Assembly (NCBI RefSeq): GCF_005281345.1
Contig: NZ_SZXJ01000027.1
Coordinates: forward strand, 345,309 to 409,308
Direction: 5' to 3'
Source: Citrobacter sp. wls619
GTDB taxonomy: Bacteria > Pseudomonadota > Gammaproteobacteria > Enterobacterales > Enterobacteriaceae
DNA: 64,000 nucleotides
In this document: in pieces, positions 9,359 through 19,440 of the stretch
Layout: every line of letters starts with the position of its first letter
How positions within the stretch are numbered: position 1 is the stretch's first letter
Translations under genes and position numbers: made by a program
Notes under the pieces: model-generated
Told to the model about the DNA's origin: nothing
The model's database searches: none
The model's input: the letters and a program-made list of their open reading frames with translations, nothing else

Positions 9359-9663
9359 GGTTTAATCTCCAGCTTAAGTAACGATGATTCATTTAGTATA
9401 AAATAATACTGTTTGTATTATTTTATACACCATCGACATTAAGGCATCCAGTCTCTTTTTTCAGCGACGCACCCCTGTGGGGTAAGAATGATGAAAGCGC
9501 AGAAATAATTTTTTGCTTTTACTCGTGGTCGGGAGCTCAGCTGCAATTCACCATTAATTGTATAAACTGATACGTTATGTATTGATTGTGTTGATGTCCG
9601 CAATACCCACTTCTGGCGCGAAGTGGGCAAGGGAAAGATCGGAAAGTAGGCGAGGGAAGTGTT
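9359..9663. other. 305-bp gap upstream of ridA holding its promoter region
   Basis: It lies between ridA (start 9358) and the tetR-like gene (stop 9664), both on the minus strand. It contains the perfect inverted repeat at 9396-9428 (listed separately). A 63-codon minus-strand frame at 9439-9630 has no protein-like character and I do not accept it. Nothing else is recognisable. Confidence 0.5.
9396..9428. promoter_or_regulatory. Perfect 14-bp inverted repeat, candidate operator of the ridA operon
   Basis: GTATAAAATAATAC (9396-9409), 5-base spacer, then its exact reverse complement (9415-9428). It ends 38 bases upstream of the ridA start codon. It contains only two G:C pairs per arm and lacks a terminator's GC stem, so an operator for the operon's YheO-type regulator is more likely than a transcription stop. 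Confidence 0.6.
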
Positions 9664-10236
9664 TTATTTGAGCAGCTTTGACATTAAATCAGGGAACGCT
9701 GGCACATCTGTGGCCAATGAGAACGCAGGGTTAATAGCCTTACGGGCAATCAGCCCGTCAATAAATGCAAACAGAATGATGGTGATAGCTTCCGGGTCAA
9801 TATCCCGACGAAACTCTCCTGCGGCGATACCTTGCGCAATTATTCCCGCAATGCTTTGCCGCATGATGTTATCACTGGCGATAAACGCTTCCCTGAGCTC
9901 CGGGTTGCGTGCCGATTCGGCCATGATTTCTACCCAAAGGTGGTGCGTGACAGGGTAACCGACATCGCTAATGCAAGAAACGACCTGCTTGCAAAGACGA
10001 TCAAAAAACGATCCGCTACAGGGCTCATTATGGGCAGCCAGCGCAGTGTTTTGCTCTTCCAGAACGATTGCCCGTATAAGCTCATCCTTACTTTTGAAGT
10101 AAGTGTACATGGCTCCCTGGCTGATACCTGCACGCGTGGAAATTTCGCGCACGCTGGTTGCACTGAATCCTTTCTCAGCAAAACAGGCTGCAGCAGCGGT
10201 AATCAGCTTATGGTAGGTTTCAGTATTCTTTAGCAT
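9664..10236 (-). CDS. TetR-family transcriptional regulator
   Basis: 190 residues. The N-terminal TetR DNA-binding domain is clear (AAAACFAEKGFSATSVREISTRAGISQGAMYTYFKSKDELIRAIV, residues ~13-57). The C-terminal ligand-binding half is TetR_C-like with the segment IDPEAITIILFAFIDGLIARK. It is downstream of the arginase-family gene on the same strand, 85 bases apart, and the 20-bp palindrome in front of that gene is a typical TetR operator. The pair is probably an operon repressed by this protein. Confidence 0.88.
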   Translation of the reverse strand: MLKNTETYHKLITAAAACFAEKGFSATSVREISTRAGISQGAMYTYFKSKDELIRAIVLEEQNTALAAHNEPCSGSFFDRLCKQVVSCISDVGYPVTHHLWVEIMAESARNPELREAFIASDNIMRQSIAGIIAQGIAAGEFRRDIDPEAITIILFAFIDGLIARKAINPAFSLATDVPAFPDLMSKLLK

Positions 10237-10321
10237 ATCGACCTTTATCTTTGAATCTATAGCGAAACTTTACCGCGCTTTAAGGCCTGGAACCAGCGAT
10301 GAGATTTATCGATATCTTGCG

Positions 10322-11185
10322 TTACTTCATGAGAGGTAATGCGCTGAGCATATTCTTGAGGTTCACCATATCCCACGGCAGATGTTCAGCAATGGTAAGC
10401 CCGACGGTCTCGGCGTTTGCCGTGGCAAGATTAACCAGTTTAAGCACATCTTCAATAGTCAGTTTACCCTCGGCCACATCGCCAAAATCATGTTCCCCTC
10501 GGCCTGGTTTGGCGAACAAAACAGAACGGAAAAGTGACGGGTCCAGAACATCCAGATCAAGATGAATCGCCAGATATTCAATGTGCTCGCGGGCAATCCA
10601 CGCCATAACCTCGTTGGCACCGTTTTTGACATCATCAGGGCCAGCCGTCGCAATCCGCTGATGCGCCAGATAGTCGCTTTCGTATTTAAGCGGATCGTGA
10701 ATACCGGCAATCATAATTTTTGACGGAGAAACCTTGTGTGTGACGTGGTCCACTAAATCTTTATCGCCCGTGCCGATCAGCGCGCCAAGAACATGGGCAT
10801 GCGCATTTGGATACTGTTCAGCCGTCTGCACGTCGGGGTGAGAGTCGATCCACAGCACGCCCAGCTTATCACCGTACTTATGCAGCAGATGCGCGAAGGG
10901 CACCAAAGAAACCAGGCAGTCACCGCCCAATACGACAATCGCGTCGGGATCGTGTTTTTCAATACGCGTCGCGGCATCGTTCAACTGTTTAAGGATCTGT
11001 GGTTTACCAGTAATGCCATCGATTACACCCAGCGGTTCACTTTCTGGTAAAGCAACGGGAACATCCTCGACGGGGCCTTTTGCTTCAGGCGAGAGAAAGG
11101 ACAACAGAAGTGATCCGAGATGATAGGGGGGATTGTTGCCTCCCTGCCACTGGGGGAATGAAAGTCGAAGCGTTTTTTTGGCCAT
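10322..11185 (-). CDS. Arginase/agmatinase-family protein with Cys in place of the first metal-ligand His
   Basis: 287 residues, ureohydrolase fold. The metal-site motifs are GGDC at 87-90 (canonical GGDH), DSHPD at 114-118 (D114, H116, D118) and HLDLDVLD at 208-215 (D210, D212). Five of the six canonical ligands are kept and the first histidine is C90. Members hydrolyse guanidino groups (arginine, agmatine, formiminoglutamate, guanidinobutyrate) with a Mn2+ pair; with the Cys change the metal or activity may differ. The substrate is not predictable. AGG lies before the ATG. Confidence 0.8.
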   Translation of the reverse strand: MAKKTLRLSFPQWQGGNNPPYHLGSLLLSFLSPEAKGPVEDVPVALPESEPLGVIDGITGKPQILKQLNDAATRIEKHDPDAIVVLGGDCLVSLVPFAHLLHKYGDKLGVLWIDSHPDVQTAEQYPNAHAHVLGALIGTGDKDLVDHVTHKVSPSKIMIAGIHDPLKYESDYLAHQRIATAGPDDVKNGANEVMAWIAREHIEYLAIHLDLDVLDPSLFRSVLFAKPGRGEHDFGDVAEGKLTIEDVLKLVNLATANAETVGLTIAEHLPWDMVNLKNMLSALPLMK

Positions 11186-11256
11186 AATTTACCTGCCGTC
11201 AGTTTCTAAAGAGGAGCGTCAAGGCGTATCCGTGTTGGTCGCCTTGTGATGATTAT

Positions 11257-11276
11257 ATGAATGAACGTTCATTCAT
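11257..11276. promoter_or_regulatory. Perfect 20-bp palindrome, probable TetR-family operator
   Basis: ATGAATGAACGTTCATTCAT, uninterrupted and self-complementary, centred about 81 bases upstream of the arginase-family start. The core ATGAACGTTCAT is the usual style of TetR-family operators. The only TetR gene in the window lies in the same transcription unit. Confidence 0.8.
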
Positions 11277-11399
11277 TGCAAGGGCAGTATGAAACTTATG
11301 CAAGAATGGTGATATGCGGGAACCGTTAAACGGTACTATTTCAATGTGCGTTGTGGAGGATTTTGCACATGAAGGCGCTTAACGGTCGGTAATGCATCG

Positions 11400-12374
11400 C
11401 TAAATCTGGTGTTTTTTAAGCAACGCACGTAGCTGATGGTACGTCAGCCCCAGCAGTTCGGCGGCCTTTTTCTGGTTGAATTTTGCCTGTTGTAGGCTGG
11501 TTTGCAGAAACGTCTTTTCTTGCTGCTGCTGGAATGCGCGGAGATCCAGCGGTAACGTTGCCGCTATAGGGTGGGTTTCCTGCTGCTGAACGTCTGTGGT
11601 GTGGCGCTTAAACGGATCTATCACTACCTCGTCCAGCGGATATTCGCTGGTACCATGGCGGTATACCGAGCGTTCAACAACGTTTTTCAATTCACGGATA
11701 TTGCCCGGCCAGCGATAGTGGAGAAGTGTTTCTCTGGCTTGTGTGCTAAAACCGGGAAACAGCGGTAATCCAATCTCGCGGCACATTTGAATCGCAAAAT
11801 GTTCGGCCATCAACATGATGTCGCTTTTTCGCTCCCGTAAAGGCGGAAGTTGCACGACATCGAAGGCCAGTCTATCCAACAGGTCTGCGCGGAAAGTACC
11901 TTCACTGACCATTCTCGGTAAGTCGGCATTGGTAGCACAGACCAGGCGCACGTTAACCTGTAGCGGCTGGCTACCGCCTACGCGCTCGAGTTCTCCATAC
12001 TCAATAACGCGCAGTAATTTCTCCTGTACCAGCATCGGCGCAGTTGCCAGTTCATCAAGAAAAAGTGTGCCACCGTCGGCACGCTCGAAGCGACCAGGAT
12101 GGCGTTTTTGCGCCCCGGTAAAAGCGCCAGCTTCGTGGCCGAAGAGTTCTGAATCGAGTAAATTTTCGTTGAGTGCCGCACAATTAAGTGAAATAAACGG
12201 TCCTTGCCAGCGCGTGGAAAGGTAGTGCAGACGGTTGGCGATTAACTCTTTTCCCGTGCCACGCTCACCGATAACCAACACGGGTTTTTCCAGGGGGGCC
12301 AGATGGGAGACTTGTTCCAGCACTTCAATGAAGCTGTTTGCTTCTCCCAGAAGGGTATCTTTGTATCCTGCCAT
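11400..12374 (-). CDS. pspF: PspF, sigma-54 activator of the phage-shock genes
   Basis: 324 residues from ATG 12374 (MAGYKDTLLGEA), chosen to match E. coli PspF rather than the five-codon extension. It consists of an AAA+ activator domain with Walker A GERGTGKE, the sigma-54 contact motif GAFTGA, and a C-terminal Fis-type helix-turn-helix (NQKKAAELLGLTYHQLRALLKKH). There is no receiver domain, as usual: activity is held down by PspA. It is divergent from pspA. Confidence 0.97.
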   Translation of the reverse strand: MAGYKDTLLGEANSFIEVLEQVSHLAPLEKPVLVIGERGTGKELIANRLHYLSTRWQGPFISLNCAALNENLLDSELFGHEAGAFTGAQKRHPGRFERADGGTLFLDELATAPMLVQEKLLRVIEYGELERVGGSQPLQVNVRLVCATNADLPRMVSEGTFRADLLDRLAFDVVQLPPLRERKSDIMLMAEHFAIQMCREIGLPLFPGFSTQARETLLHYRWPGNIRELKNVVERSVYRHGTSEYPLDEVVIDPFKRHTTDVQQQETHPIAATLPLDLRAFQQQQEKTFLQTSLQQAKFNQKKAAELLGLTYHQLRALLKKHQI

Positions 12375-12454
12375 GATGAAATTCACCATTTGTTAGTGTT
12401 ATTCACCAATTTACCCTAATTATCTCGTCAGGTAAAATTAGATATTATATTTAA

Positions 12455-13213
<759 letters not shown>

Positions 13214-13267
13214 TAACTACTGGCGGCGCCCGAACGCGCCGCCGCTCATCACCTGTAAGGAGTACTC

Positions 13268-13492
13268 ATGAGCGCGCTATTTCTGGCCATTCCGTTAACT
13301 ATCTTTGTGCTGTTCGTTTTGCCGATCTGGCTGTGGCTGCATTACAGCAACCGTTCCAGCCGTGGTGAACTGTCGCAAAGCGATCAGCAACGTCTGGTGG
13401 AACTCAACAATGATGCACAGCGTATGCGTGAACGTATTCAGGCGCTGGAAGATATCCTTGATGCCGAACATCCAAACTGGAGGGACCGCTAA
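13268..13492 (+). CDS. pspB: PspB, phage-shock membrane protein
   Basis: 74 residues. A single N-terminal membrane helix (LFLAIPLTIFVLFVLPIWLWL) is followed by a cytoplasmic leucine-zipper-like segment ending in EDILDAEHPNWRDR. It works with PspC to relay membrane stress to PspA. AAGGAG precedes the start, and the stop overlaps the pspC start (TAATG). Confidence 0.97.
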   Translation: MSALFLAIPLTIFVLFVLPIWLWLHYSNRSSRGELSQSDQQRLVELNNDAQRMRERIQALEDILDAEHPNWRDR

Positions 13493-13851
13493 TGGGGGGC
13501 GTTAATCTGAACAAAAAACTGTGGCGTATCCCGCAGCAGGGCATGGTTAAAGGGGTCTGTGCCGGTATTGCGCACTATCTTGATGTCCCCGTGAAGCTGG
13601 TAAGGATCCTGGTGGTACTGTCAGTCTTTTTTGGTCTGGCCTTTTTCACCGTAGTTGCCTACATCGTGTTGACGTTTGTGCTGGACCCAATGCCAGACAA
13701 CGTCGCATCTGGCGAACAACAGCCATCGAGCGGAGAACTGCTGGATTCCGTCGATCGTGAACTGGCCGCGAGTGAAAAGCGTTTGCGTGAAATGGAGCGT
13801 TATGTGACATCGGATACCTTCACATTGCGCAGTCGTTTCCGTCAATTGTGA
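13492..13851 (+). CDS. pspC: PspC, phage-shock signalling membrane protein
   Basis: 119 residues. PspC domain ([30 protein letters not shown]), one membrane helix (~residues 38-64), and a C-terminal helix with the conserved end [21 protein letters not shown]. It binds PspA through its cytosolic part during envelope stress. Translationally coupled to pspB. Confidence 0.97.
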   Translation: MGGVNLNKKLWRIPQQGMVKGVCAGIAHYLDVPVKLVRILVVLSVFFGLAFFTVVAYIVLTFVLDPMPDNVASGEQQPSSGELLDSVDRELAASEKRLREMERYVTSDTFTLRSRFRQL

Positions 13852-13859
13852 GGATTGAA

Positions 13860-14081
13860 ATGAATAATCGCTGGCAACGTGCCGGGCAAAGGGTTAAGCC
13901 GGGCTTTAAAATAGCAGGCAAGCTGGTGCTTCTTACTGCACTTCGCTACGGCCCTGCGGGCGTTGCGGGGTGGGCGGTGAAATCCGTGGCCCGCCGTCCG
14001 TTAAAAATGTTGCTGGTGTTGGTACTGGAGCCGTTATTGAGCAAGGTTGCCAGGAAAATTTCCCAACGCTATAGCCAGTGA
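13860..14081 (+). CDS. pspD: PspD, phage-shock peripheral membrane protein
   Basis: 73 residues from ATG 13860, with GAGG six bases upstream; a GTG four codons earlier is the longer alternative. The sequence [21 protein letters not shown] matches E. coli PspD. Accessory Psp protein; precise role unclear. Confidence 0.93.
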   Translation: MNNRWQRAGQRVKPGFKIAGKLVLLTALRYGPAGVAGWAVKSVARRPLKMLLVLVLEPLLSKVARKISQRYSQ

Positions 14082-14157
14082 TAGTACGCTCGCAATATTT
14101 CCTTAAGATCAAGTATATAGTGTTAGGTGACTTTCCATCATTTAACGGAACGATACT

Positions 14158-14475
14158 ATGTTGAAAAAAGGCGTATTCGCGCTGGCGCTGGTCATCGGCA
14201 TGCCGGTGTTTGCGGCGGAGCACTGGATTGATGTTCGTGTTCCTGAACAATATCAGCAGGAACACGTTCAGGGGGCCATCAACATCCCTTTAAAGGATTT
14301 GCAGGCTCGAATTGCGGCAGAAGTCCCTGATAAGACCGACACCGTGAAGCTGTATTGCAACTCAGGTCGTCAATCCGGGATGGCAAAAGACATGCTGACC
14401 GGGATGGGCTATACACAGGTAACCAACGAAGGCGGCATCAGCGGGATTCATCTTCCTAAAGTAGAGAATAAATAA
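14158..14475 (+). CDS. pspE: PspE, periplasmic thiosulfate sulfurtransferase (rhodanese)
   Basis: 105 residues. The signal peptide ends at VFAAEH and is followed by a single minimal rhodanese domain with active-site C67 in LYCNSGRQSGMA. It transfers sulfane sulfur from thiosulfate to cyanide in vitro. It is last in the psp operon and, in E. coli, also has its own promoter. Confidence 0.95.
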   Translation: MLKKGVFALALVIGMPVFAAEHWIDVRVPEQYQQEHVQGAINIPLKDLQARIAAEVPDKTDTVKLYCNSGRQSGMAKDMLTGMGYTQVTNEGGISGIHLPKVENK

Positions 14476-14500
14476 TCCGCAATTGCTTTCTTTTGGCTAA

Positions 14501-14523
14501 AGGCGACATGAACGATGTCGCCT
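14501..14523 (+). terminator. Terminator of the psp operon
   Basis: AGGCGACAT and ATGTCGCCT form a 9-bp stem around GAACG, followed by GATTTCTTT. It lies 26 bases after the pspE stop. Confidence 0.8.
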
Positions 14524-14613
14524 GATTTCTTTCAGGGAGTTGATAACCCAGTATTAAACCTTATGTTTACTCCCTGTTTGTTATAATTTCTTCGGTTCCT
14601 TCAGCATAACGGG

Positions 14614-16017
14614 ATGGCGATGAAGCGACTTAAAAATGAACTCAACTCGCTGGTTAATCGCGGCGTAGATCGGCATCTGCGCCTGGCTGTCACCGGACTT
14701 AGCCGCAGCGGTAAAACAGCGTTTATTACCGCAATGGTAAACCAGTTACTCAATATTCATGCCGGTGCTCGTCTGCCGTTGCTCAGCTGTGTGCGTGAAG
14801 AGCGTCTGCTTGGCGTAAAGCGGGTTCCTCAGCGCGATTTTGGTATTCCGCGCTTTACCTATGACGAGGGACTGGCCCAGCTTTATGGCTCTCCGCCAAC
14901 CTGGCCGACGCCGACGCGTGGCGTCAGTGAAATTCGCCTGGCGTTGCGCTACAAATCCAACGATTCTTTGCTGCGTCACTTTAAAGATACGTCCACGTTG
15001 TACCTGGAGATCGTCGATTATCCGGGGGAATGGCTGCTTGATTTACCAATGCTGGCCCAGGATTACCTTGGCTGGTCACGGCAAATGACCGGATTATTGC
15101 AGGGGCAGCGAGGTGAATGGTCGGCCAGATGGCGGCAGCTATGCGAGGGGCTTGACCCGCTGGCGCCTGCTGACGAAAACCGTCTGGCGGACATCGCCGC
15201 GGCGTGGACAGATTATCTGCATCAGTGCAAACAGCAGGGATTGCATTTTATTCAGCCCGGGCGCTTTGTGCTGCCGGGGGACATGGCTGGCGCACCTGCG
15301 CTGCAATTTTTCCCGTGGCCGGATGTTGATGCCTTTGGCGAGTCAAAACTGGCACAAGCGGATAAACACACCAATGCAGGCATGTTGCGCGACAGGTTTA
15401 ATTACTACTGCGAAAAGGTCGTGAAAGGGTTCTACAAGAATCACTTCCTGCGCTTTGATCGCCAGATTGTGTTGGTCGATTGCCTGCAACCGCTTAACAG
15501 CGGACCACAGGCGTTTAACGATATGCGACTGGCGCTGACACAACTGATGCAAAGCTTTCATTATGGGCAGCGCACGTTGTTCCGCCGGTTGTTCTCGCCG
15601 GTAATCGATAAGTTGCTGTTCGCTGCCACCAAGGCCGACCACGTTACGATCGATCAACATGCCAATATGGTGTCGTTGTTGCAGCAATTGATTCAGGATG
15701 CCTGGCAAAATGCTGCGTTTGAAGGCATCAGTATGGACTGTCTGGGACTGGCATCGGTGCAGGCAACCACCAGCGGGCTGATTGATGTGAAGGGCGAGAA
15801 GATCCCCGCGCTGCGCGGCAATCGTCTGAGCGACGGCGAGCCGTTGACCGTCTATCCGGGAGAGGTCCCTGCGCGTTTACCGGGCCAGGCATTTTGGGAC
15901 AGCCAGGGTTTCCAGTTTGAAGCCTTTCGCCCGCAGGTCATGGATGTGGATAAACCCTTACCGCATATTCGCCTGGATGCCGCGCTGGAGTTTTTAATAG
16001 GAGATAAATTGCGATGA
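14614..16017 (+). CDS. ycjX: YcjX, DUF463 P-loop protein
   Basis: 467 residues as drawn, or 465 from the second ATG at 14620, which is the E. coli start. Walker A GLSRSGKT lies near residues 29-36; the rest is the highly conserved YcjX domain, with structural resemblance to GTPases. It is stress-associated (Psp/heat shock regulons) with unknown biochemical role. The stop overlaps the ycjF start (GATGAG). Confidence 0.95.
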   Translation: MAMKRLKNELNSLVNRGVDRHLRLAVTGLSRSGKTAFITAMVNQLLNIHAGARLPLLSCVREERLLGVKRVPQRDFGIPRFTYDEGLAQLYGSPPTWPTPTRGVSEIRLALRYKSNDSLLRHFKDTSTLYLEIVDYPGEWLLDLPMLAQDYLGWSRQMTGLLQGQRGEWSARWRQLCEGLDPLAPADENRLADIAAAWTDYLHQCKQQGLHFIQPGRFVLPGDMAGAPALQFFPWPDVDAFGESKLAQADKHTNAGMLRDRFNYYCEKVVKGFYKNHFLRFDRQIVLVDCLQPLNSGPQAFNDMRLALTQLMQSFHYGQRTLFRRLFSPVIDKLLFAATKADHVTIDQHANMVSLLQQLIQDAWQNAAFEGISMDCLGLASVQATTSGLIDVKGEKIPALRGNRLSDGEPLTVYPGEVPARLPGQAFWDSQGFQFEAFRPQVMDVDKPLPHIRLDAALEFLIGDKLR

Positions 16018-17075
16018 GCGAGCCGTTAAAACCGCGTATCGATTTCTCAGGTCCACTGGAAGTGGAACCAAACACGGCATTTAAAGCACAGCAAATGTTC
16101 AACGATACCGAAGCGCAGACTTTTTCTCCGGCGACAGTGGATGAACCGCTGGAAGACGAAGGTCAGGCTGAAGCCGTTATTGATGCCGCATTACGTCCTA
16201 AACGCAGCCTGTGGCGCAAAATGGTGATGGGCGGGCTGGCACTGTTTGGTATCAGTGTGGTTGCTCAGGGCGTGCAGTGGACGATGAACGCCTGGCAGAC
16301 TCAGGACTGGGTCGCGTTGGGGGGCTGTGCTGCGGGTGCGCTGATTATTGGCGCAGGCGTGGGGTCGGTGGCAACCGAGTGGCGTCGGCTGTGGCGTTTA
16401 CGTCAACGCGCGCACGAGCGTGATGAAGCGCGTGATCTGTTACACAGTCACGGAACCGGGAAAGGCCGCGCATTTTGTGAGCAGTTGGCGCAACAGGCGG
16501 GTATCGATCAGTCTCACCCTGCGCTACAACGCTGGTATGCCTCTATCCATGAAACGCAAAATGATCGGGAAGTTGTGAGCCTGTATGCCCACCTGGTGCA
16601 GCCAGTGCTGGATGCGCAAGCACGACGTGAGATCAGTCGTTCTGCGGCAGAATCCACGCTGATGATTGCGGTCAGCCCGTTAGCGTTGGTGGATATGGCG
16701 TTTATTGCCTGGCGAAATCTGCGGTTGATTAACCGTATAGCGACGCTGTATGGCATCGAACTCGGCTATTACAGCCGCCTGCGTCTGTTTCGTCTGGTAC
16801 TGTTAAATATCGCTTTTGCCGGGGCCAGCGAGCTGGTGCGGGAAGTGGGGATGGACTGGATGTCGCAGGATTTAGCGGCCCGGTTATCTACGCGTGCCGC
16901 GCAGGGTATTGGCGCGGGCTTGTTAACCGCGCGTTTGGGGATTAAAGCGATGGAGCTGTGCCGTCCATTACCGTGGATTGATGATGATAAACCGCGACTG
17001 GGGGATTTCCGCCGTCAGTTGATCGGTCAGGTGAAAGAGACCTTACAAAAGAACAAATCCCCGCGTGAAAGTTGA
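16014..17075 (+). CDS. ycjF: YcjF, DUF697 inner-membrane protein
   Basis: 353 residues. Acidic N-terminal region, two adjacent membrane helices at about residues 71-92 and 100-121, then a DUF697-type C-terminal part ([33 protein letters not shown]...). Coupled to ycjX by a four-base overlap, and the two probably act together. Function unknown. Confidence 0.95.
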   Translation: MSEPLKPRIDFSGPLEVEPNTAFKAQQMFNDTEAQTFSPATVDEPLEDEGQAEAVIDAALRPKRSLWRKMVMGGLALFGISVVAQGVQWTMNAWQTQDWVALGGCAAGALIIGAGVGSVATEWRRLWRLRQRAHERDEARDLLHSHGTGKGRAFCEQLAQQAGIDQSHPALQRWYASIHETQNDREVVSLYAHLVQPVLDAQARREISRSAAESTLMIAVSPLALVDMAFIAWRNLRLINRIATLYGIELGYYSRLRLFRLVLLNIAFAGASELVREVGMDWMSQDLAARLSTRAAQGIGAGLLTARLGIKAMELCRPLPWIDDDKPRLGDFRRQLIGQVKETLQKNKSPRES

Positions 17076-17083
17076 GTAAAAAC

Positions 17084-17118
17084 GGGCGCCGATCGTATAA
17101 CTTTACGCCCCGGCGCCC
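17084..17118 (+). terminator. GC-rich hairpin after ycjF
   Basis: GGGCGCCG (17084-17091) pairs with CGGCGCCC (17111-17118), followed by AATTTT. It probably ends the ycjXF transcript before the tyrR promoter. Confidence 0.65.
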
Positions 17119-17133
17119 AATTTTCCAGCGTGC

Positions 17134-17151
17134 TGTCAATATTTGTTGACA
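17134..17151. promoter_or_regulatory. TYR box (TyrR operator) upstream of tyrR
   Basis: TGTCAA-N6-TTGACA, a near match to the TyrR consensus TGTAAA-N6-TTTACA, ending 70 bases before the tyrR start. E. coli tyrR is autoregulated through a box in this position. Confidence 0.8.
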
Positions 17152-17221
17152 GAATCCTTCCTGCTAACCCAATACTGGCTTATCATCTAACACATGATCC
17201 CTTGTCCAGGTGAAGGTTCCT

Positions 17222-18769
17222 ATGCGTTTGGAAGTCTTTTGTGAAGACCGTCTTGGTCTGACCCGCGAATTGCTCGATTTACTGGTGCTGAGAAGCATTG
17301 ATTTACGCGGTATCGAGATTGACCCCATCGGGCGAATTTACCTTAATTTTGCGGAACTGGAGTTCACTAACTTCAGCAGCCTGATGGCTGAAATCCGCCG
17401 CATCGCAGGGGTAACAGACGTCCGCACCGTGCCCTGGATGCCTTCCGAACGCGAACATCTGGCGCTTAGCGCGTTGCTTGAAGCATTGCCTGAACCCGTT
17501 CTTTCCCTGGATATGAAAAGCAAAGTGGAGATGGCAAACCCGGCAAGTTGCCAGCTTTTTGCCCATCCCCAGGAGCGGATGCGCAACCACACGGCGGCAC
17601 AGCTCATTAATGGGTTTAACTTCCAGCGCTGGCTGGAAAGTAATCCGCAGGATTCCCATAGTGAACATGTTGTGATTAACGGGCAAAACTTCCTGATGGA
17701 GATTACGCCAGTCCATTTGCAGGGTGAAAACCAGGAGCAGATGCTGACGGGAGCCGTTGTCATGTTGCGTTCCACCCTCCGCATGGGCCGTCAATTGCAA
17801 AACATGACCACCCAGGATCTGAGCGCATTCAGCCAGATTATTGCCGTTAGCGCCAAAATGAAACACGTTGTTGAACAGGCGCGCAAGCTGGCGACGCTGA
17901 GTGCGCCGCTGCTGATCACCGGGAATACTGGCACCGGCAAAGATCTCTTTGCACATGCCTGCCATCTGGCGAGTCCACGTGCGTCAAAACCCTACCTGGC
18001 GCTGAACTGCGCGTCTATTCCTGAAGATGCGGTAGAAAGTGAACTGTTTGGTCACGCCCCGGAAGGTAAAAAAGGGTTCTTTGAGCAGGCGAATGGCGGT
18101 TCAGTGCTGTTGGATGAGATTGGCGAAATGTCGCCGCGCATGCAGACGAAATTGCTGCGCTTCCTCAATGACGGGACGTTCCGTCGCGTGGGCGAAGATC
18201 ATGAAGTTCATGTTGATGTTCGCGTAATCTGCGCGACGCAAAAGAACCTGGTGGAACTGGTGCAGAAAGGTCTTTTCCGCGAGGATCTCTATTATCGTCT
18301 GAATGTCCTGACGCTTAATCTGCCGCCGCTACGCGATTGCCCACAAGATATTATGCCGCTCACCGAGCTGTTTGTGGCACGTTTTGCCGACGAGCAGGGT
18401 GTACCGCGTCCGAAGCTGTCCGCCGATCTCAGCACGGTGCTCACCCGCTACGGCTGGCCGGGTAATGTGCGTCAGCTTAAAAATGCTATCTATCGGGCGT
18501 TAACTCAGCTTGAAGGCTATGAACTGCGTCCGCAGGATATCTTATTGCCGGATTATGATGCAGCGACAGTTGCCGTCGGAGAAGAGGTGATGGAAGGGTC
18601 GCTGGATGAAATCACCAGCCGCTTTGAACGTTCCGTGTTGACGCAGCTTTATATGAATTATCCCAGCACGCGTAAACTGGCCAAACGCCTGGGGGTTTCA
18701 CATACCGCAATCGCCAATAAGTTACGCGAGTATGGTCTGAGTCAGCAGAAGAAAAGCGAAGAGTCATGA
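17222..18769 (+). CDS. tyrR: TyrR, aromatic amino-acid regulator
   Basis: 515 residues from ATG 17222 (MRLEVFCEDRLGL), preceded by AGGTGAAGG; an upstream in-frame start four codons earlier is rejected. An ACT domain, then PAS domain, AAA+ domain with Walker A GNTGTGKD, and C-terminal helix-turn-helix (STRKLAKRLGVSHTAIANKLREYG). The sigma-54 motif GAFTGA is replaced by GHAPEGKKGF, as in all enteric TyrR, so it acts on sigma-70 promoters. With tyrosine, phenylalanine or tryptophan it controls aromatic biosynthesis and transport. Confidence 0.97.
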   Translation: MRLEVFCEDRLGLTRELLDLLVLRSIDLRGIEIDPIGRIYLNFAELEFTNFSSLMAEIRRIAGVTDVRTVPWMPSEREHLALSALLEALPEPVLSLDMKSKVEMANPASCQLFAHPQERMRNHTAAQLINGFNFQRWLESNPQDSHSEHVVINGQNFLMEITPVHLQGENQEQMLTGAVVMLRSTLRMGRQLQNMTTQDLSAFSQIIAVSAKMKHVVEQARKLATLSAPLLITGNTGTGKDLFAHACHLASPRASKPYLALNCASIPEDAVESELFGHAPEGKKGFFEQANGGSVLLDEIGEMSPRMQTKLLRFLNDGTFRRVGEDHEVHVDVRVICATQKNLVELVQKGLFREDLYYRLNVLTLNLPPLRDCPQDIMPLTELFVARFADEQGVPRPKLSADLSTVLTRYGWPGNVRQLKNAIYRALTQLEGYELRPQDILLPDYDAATVAVGEEVMEGSLDEITSRFERSVLTQLYMNYPSTRKLAKRLGVSHTAIANKLREYGLSQQKKSEES

Positions 18770-18780
18770 TGCAAATAAAA

Positions 18781-18800
18781 ATGCCTCCATCCGGAGGCAT
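18781..18800. terminator. Bidirectional terminator between tyrR and tpx
   Basis: ATGCCTCC-ATCC-GGAGGCAT followed by TTTTT, with an A-rich run on the other side. It serves the convergent genes tyrR and tpx. Confidence 0.92.
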
Positions 18801-18818
18801 TTTTGTATTCAGGGCAAC

Positions 18819-19325
18819 TTAGGCTTTCAGCACGGCCAACGCTGCATCATAGTCAGGCTCGTTGGTAATTTCATTTACCAGTTGGCTGAACACGATGTTG
18901 TCATTTTCGTCGATAACGACAACGGCACGAGCAGCCAGACCTTTCAGCGGACCTTCGGCAATTTCAACACCGTAGTTTTTCAGGAATTCAGCGTTACGCA
19001 GGGTGGACAGCGTGATAACGTTGCTCAGACCTTCTGCGCCGCAAAAACGAGAGTGGGCGAATGGCAGATCGGCTGAAATGCACAGTACGACGGTATTGTC
19101 GATTTCTGTCGCCAGTTGGTTAAACTTACGTACTGATGCCGCGCACACGCCGGTATCGATGCTTGGGAAAATATTCAGCACTTTGCGCTTGCCTGCGAAC
19201 TGGCCCAGCGTAACGTCAGACAGGTCTTTAGCCACAAGGGTAAAAGCCTGAGCTTTGCTTCCAGCCTGAGGAATAGAGCCGGCGACTGCAACCGGGTTGC
19301 CCTGGAAATGAACGGTTTGTGACAT
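18819..19325 (-). CDS. tpx: Tpx, periplasm-associated thiol peroxidase
   Basis: 168 residues, atypical two-cysteine peroxiredoxin. Peroxidatic C61 lies in [10 protein letters not shown] and resolving C95 in HSRFCGAEG. It reduces H2O2 and alkyl hydroperoxides, recycled by thioredoxin. Length and sequence match E. coli Tpx. Confidence 0.97.
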   Translation of the reverse strand: MSQTVHFQGNPVAVAGSIPQAGSKAQAFTLVAKDLSDVTLGQFAGKRKVLNIFPSIDTGVCAASVRKFNQLATEIDNTVVLCISADLPFAHSRFCGAEGLSNVITLSTLRNAEFLKNYGVEIAEGPLKGLAARAVVVIDENDNIVFSQLVNEITNEPDYDAALAVLKA

Positions 19326-19440
19326 GGTTATCTTCCTGTTTACATATAGTTAACGTCAAGGCTAGTTTATGCCATCAGCAGTTAACACGGCAAACGCTAT
19401 TTGCGGATATCCGCTTCAGGGACTGCATTAAGGAAAACAA

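Noticed and set aside
9439-9630. 63-codon minus-strand frame upstream of ridA
   Set aside because: Low-complexity composition, no ribosome site, and it lies in the promoter gap.
11322-11334. Small palindrome ACCGTT-A-AACGGT near the end of pspF
   Set aside because: Too short to interpret, and the 20-bp palindrome nearby is a far stronger TetR site.
17303-17965. 220-codon minus-strand frame opposite tyrR
   Set aside because: Antisense shadow of a strongly conserved gene; no recognisable domain.
17222-18769. TyrR as a sigma-54 activator
   Set aside because: The AAA+ domain lacks GAFTGA; this is normal for enteric TyrR, not an anomaly.
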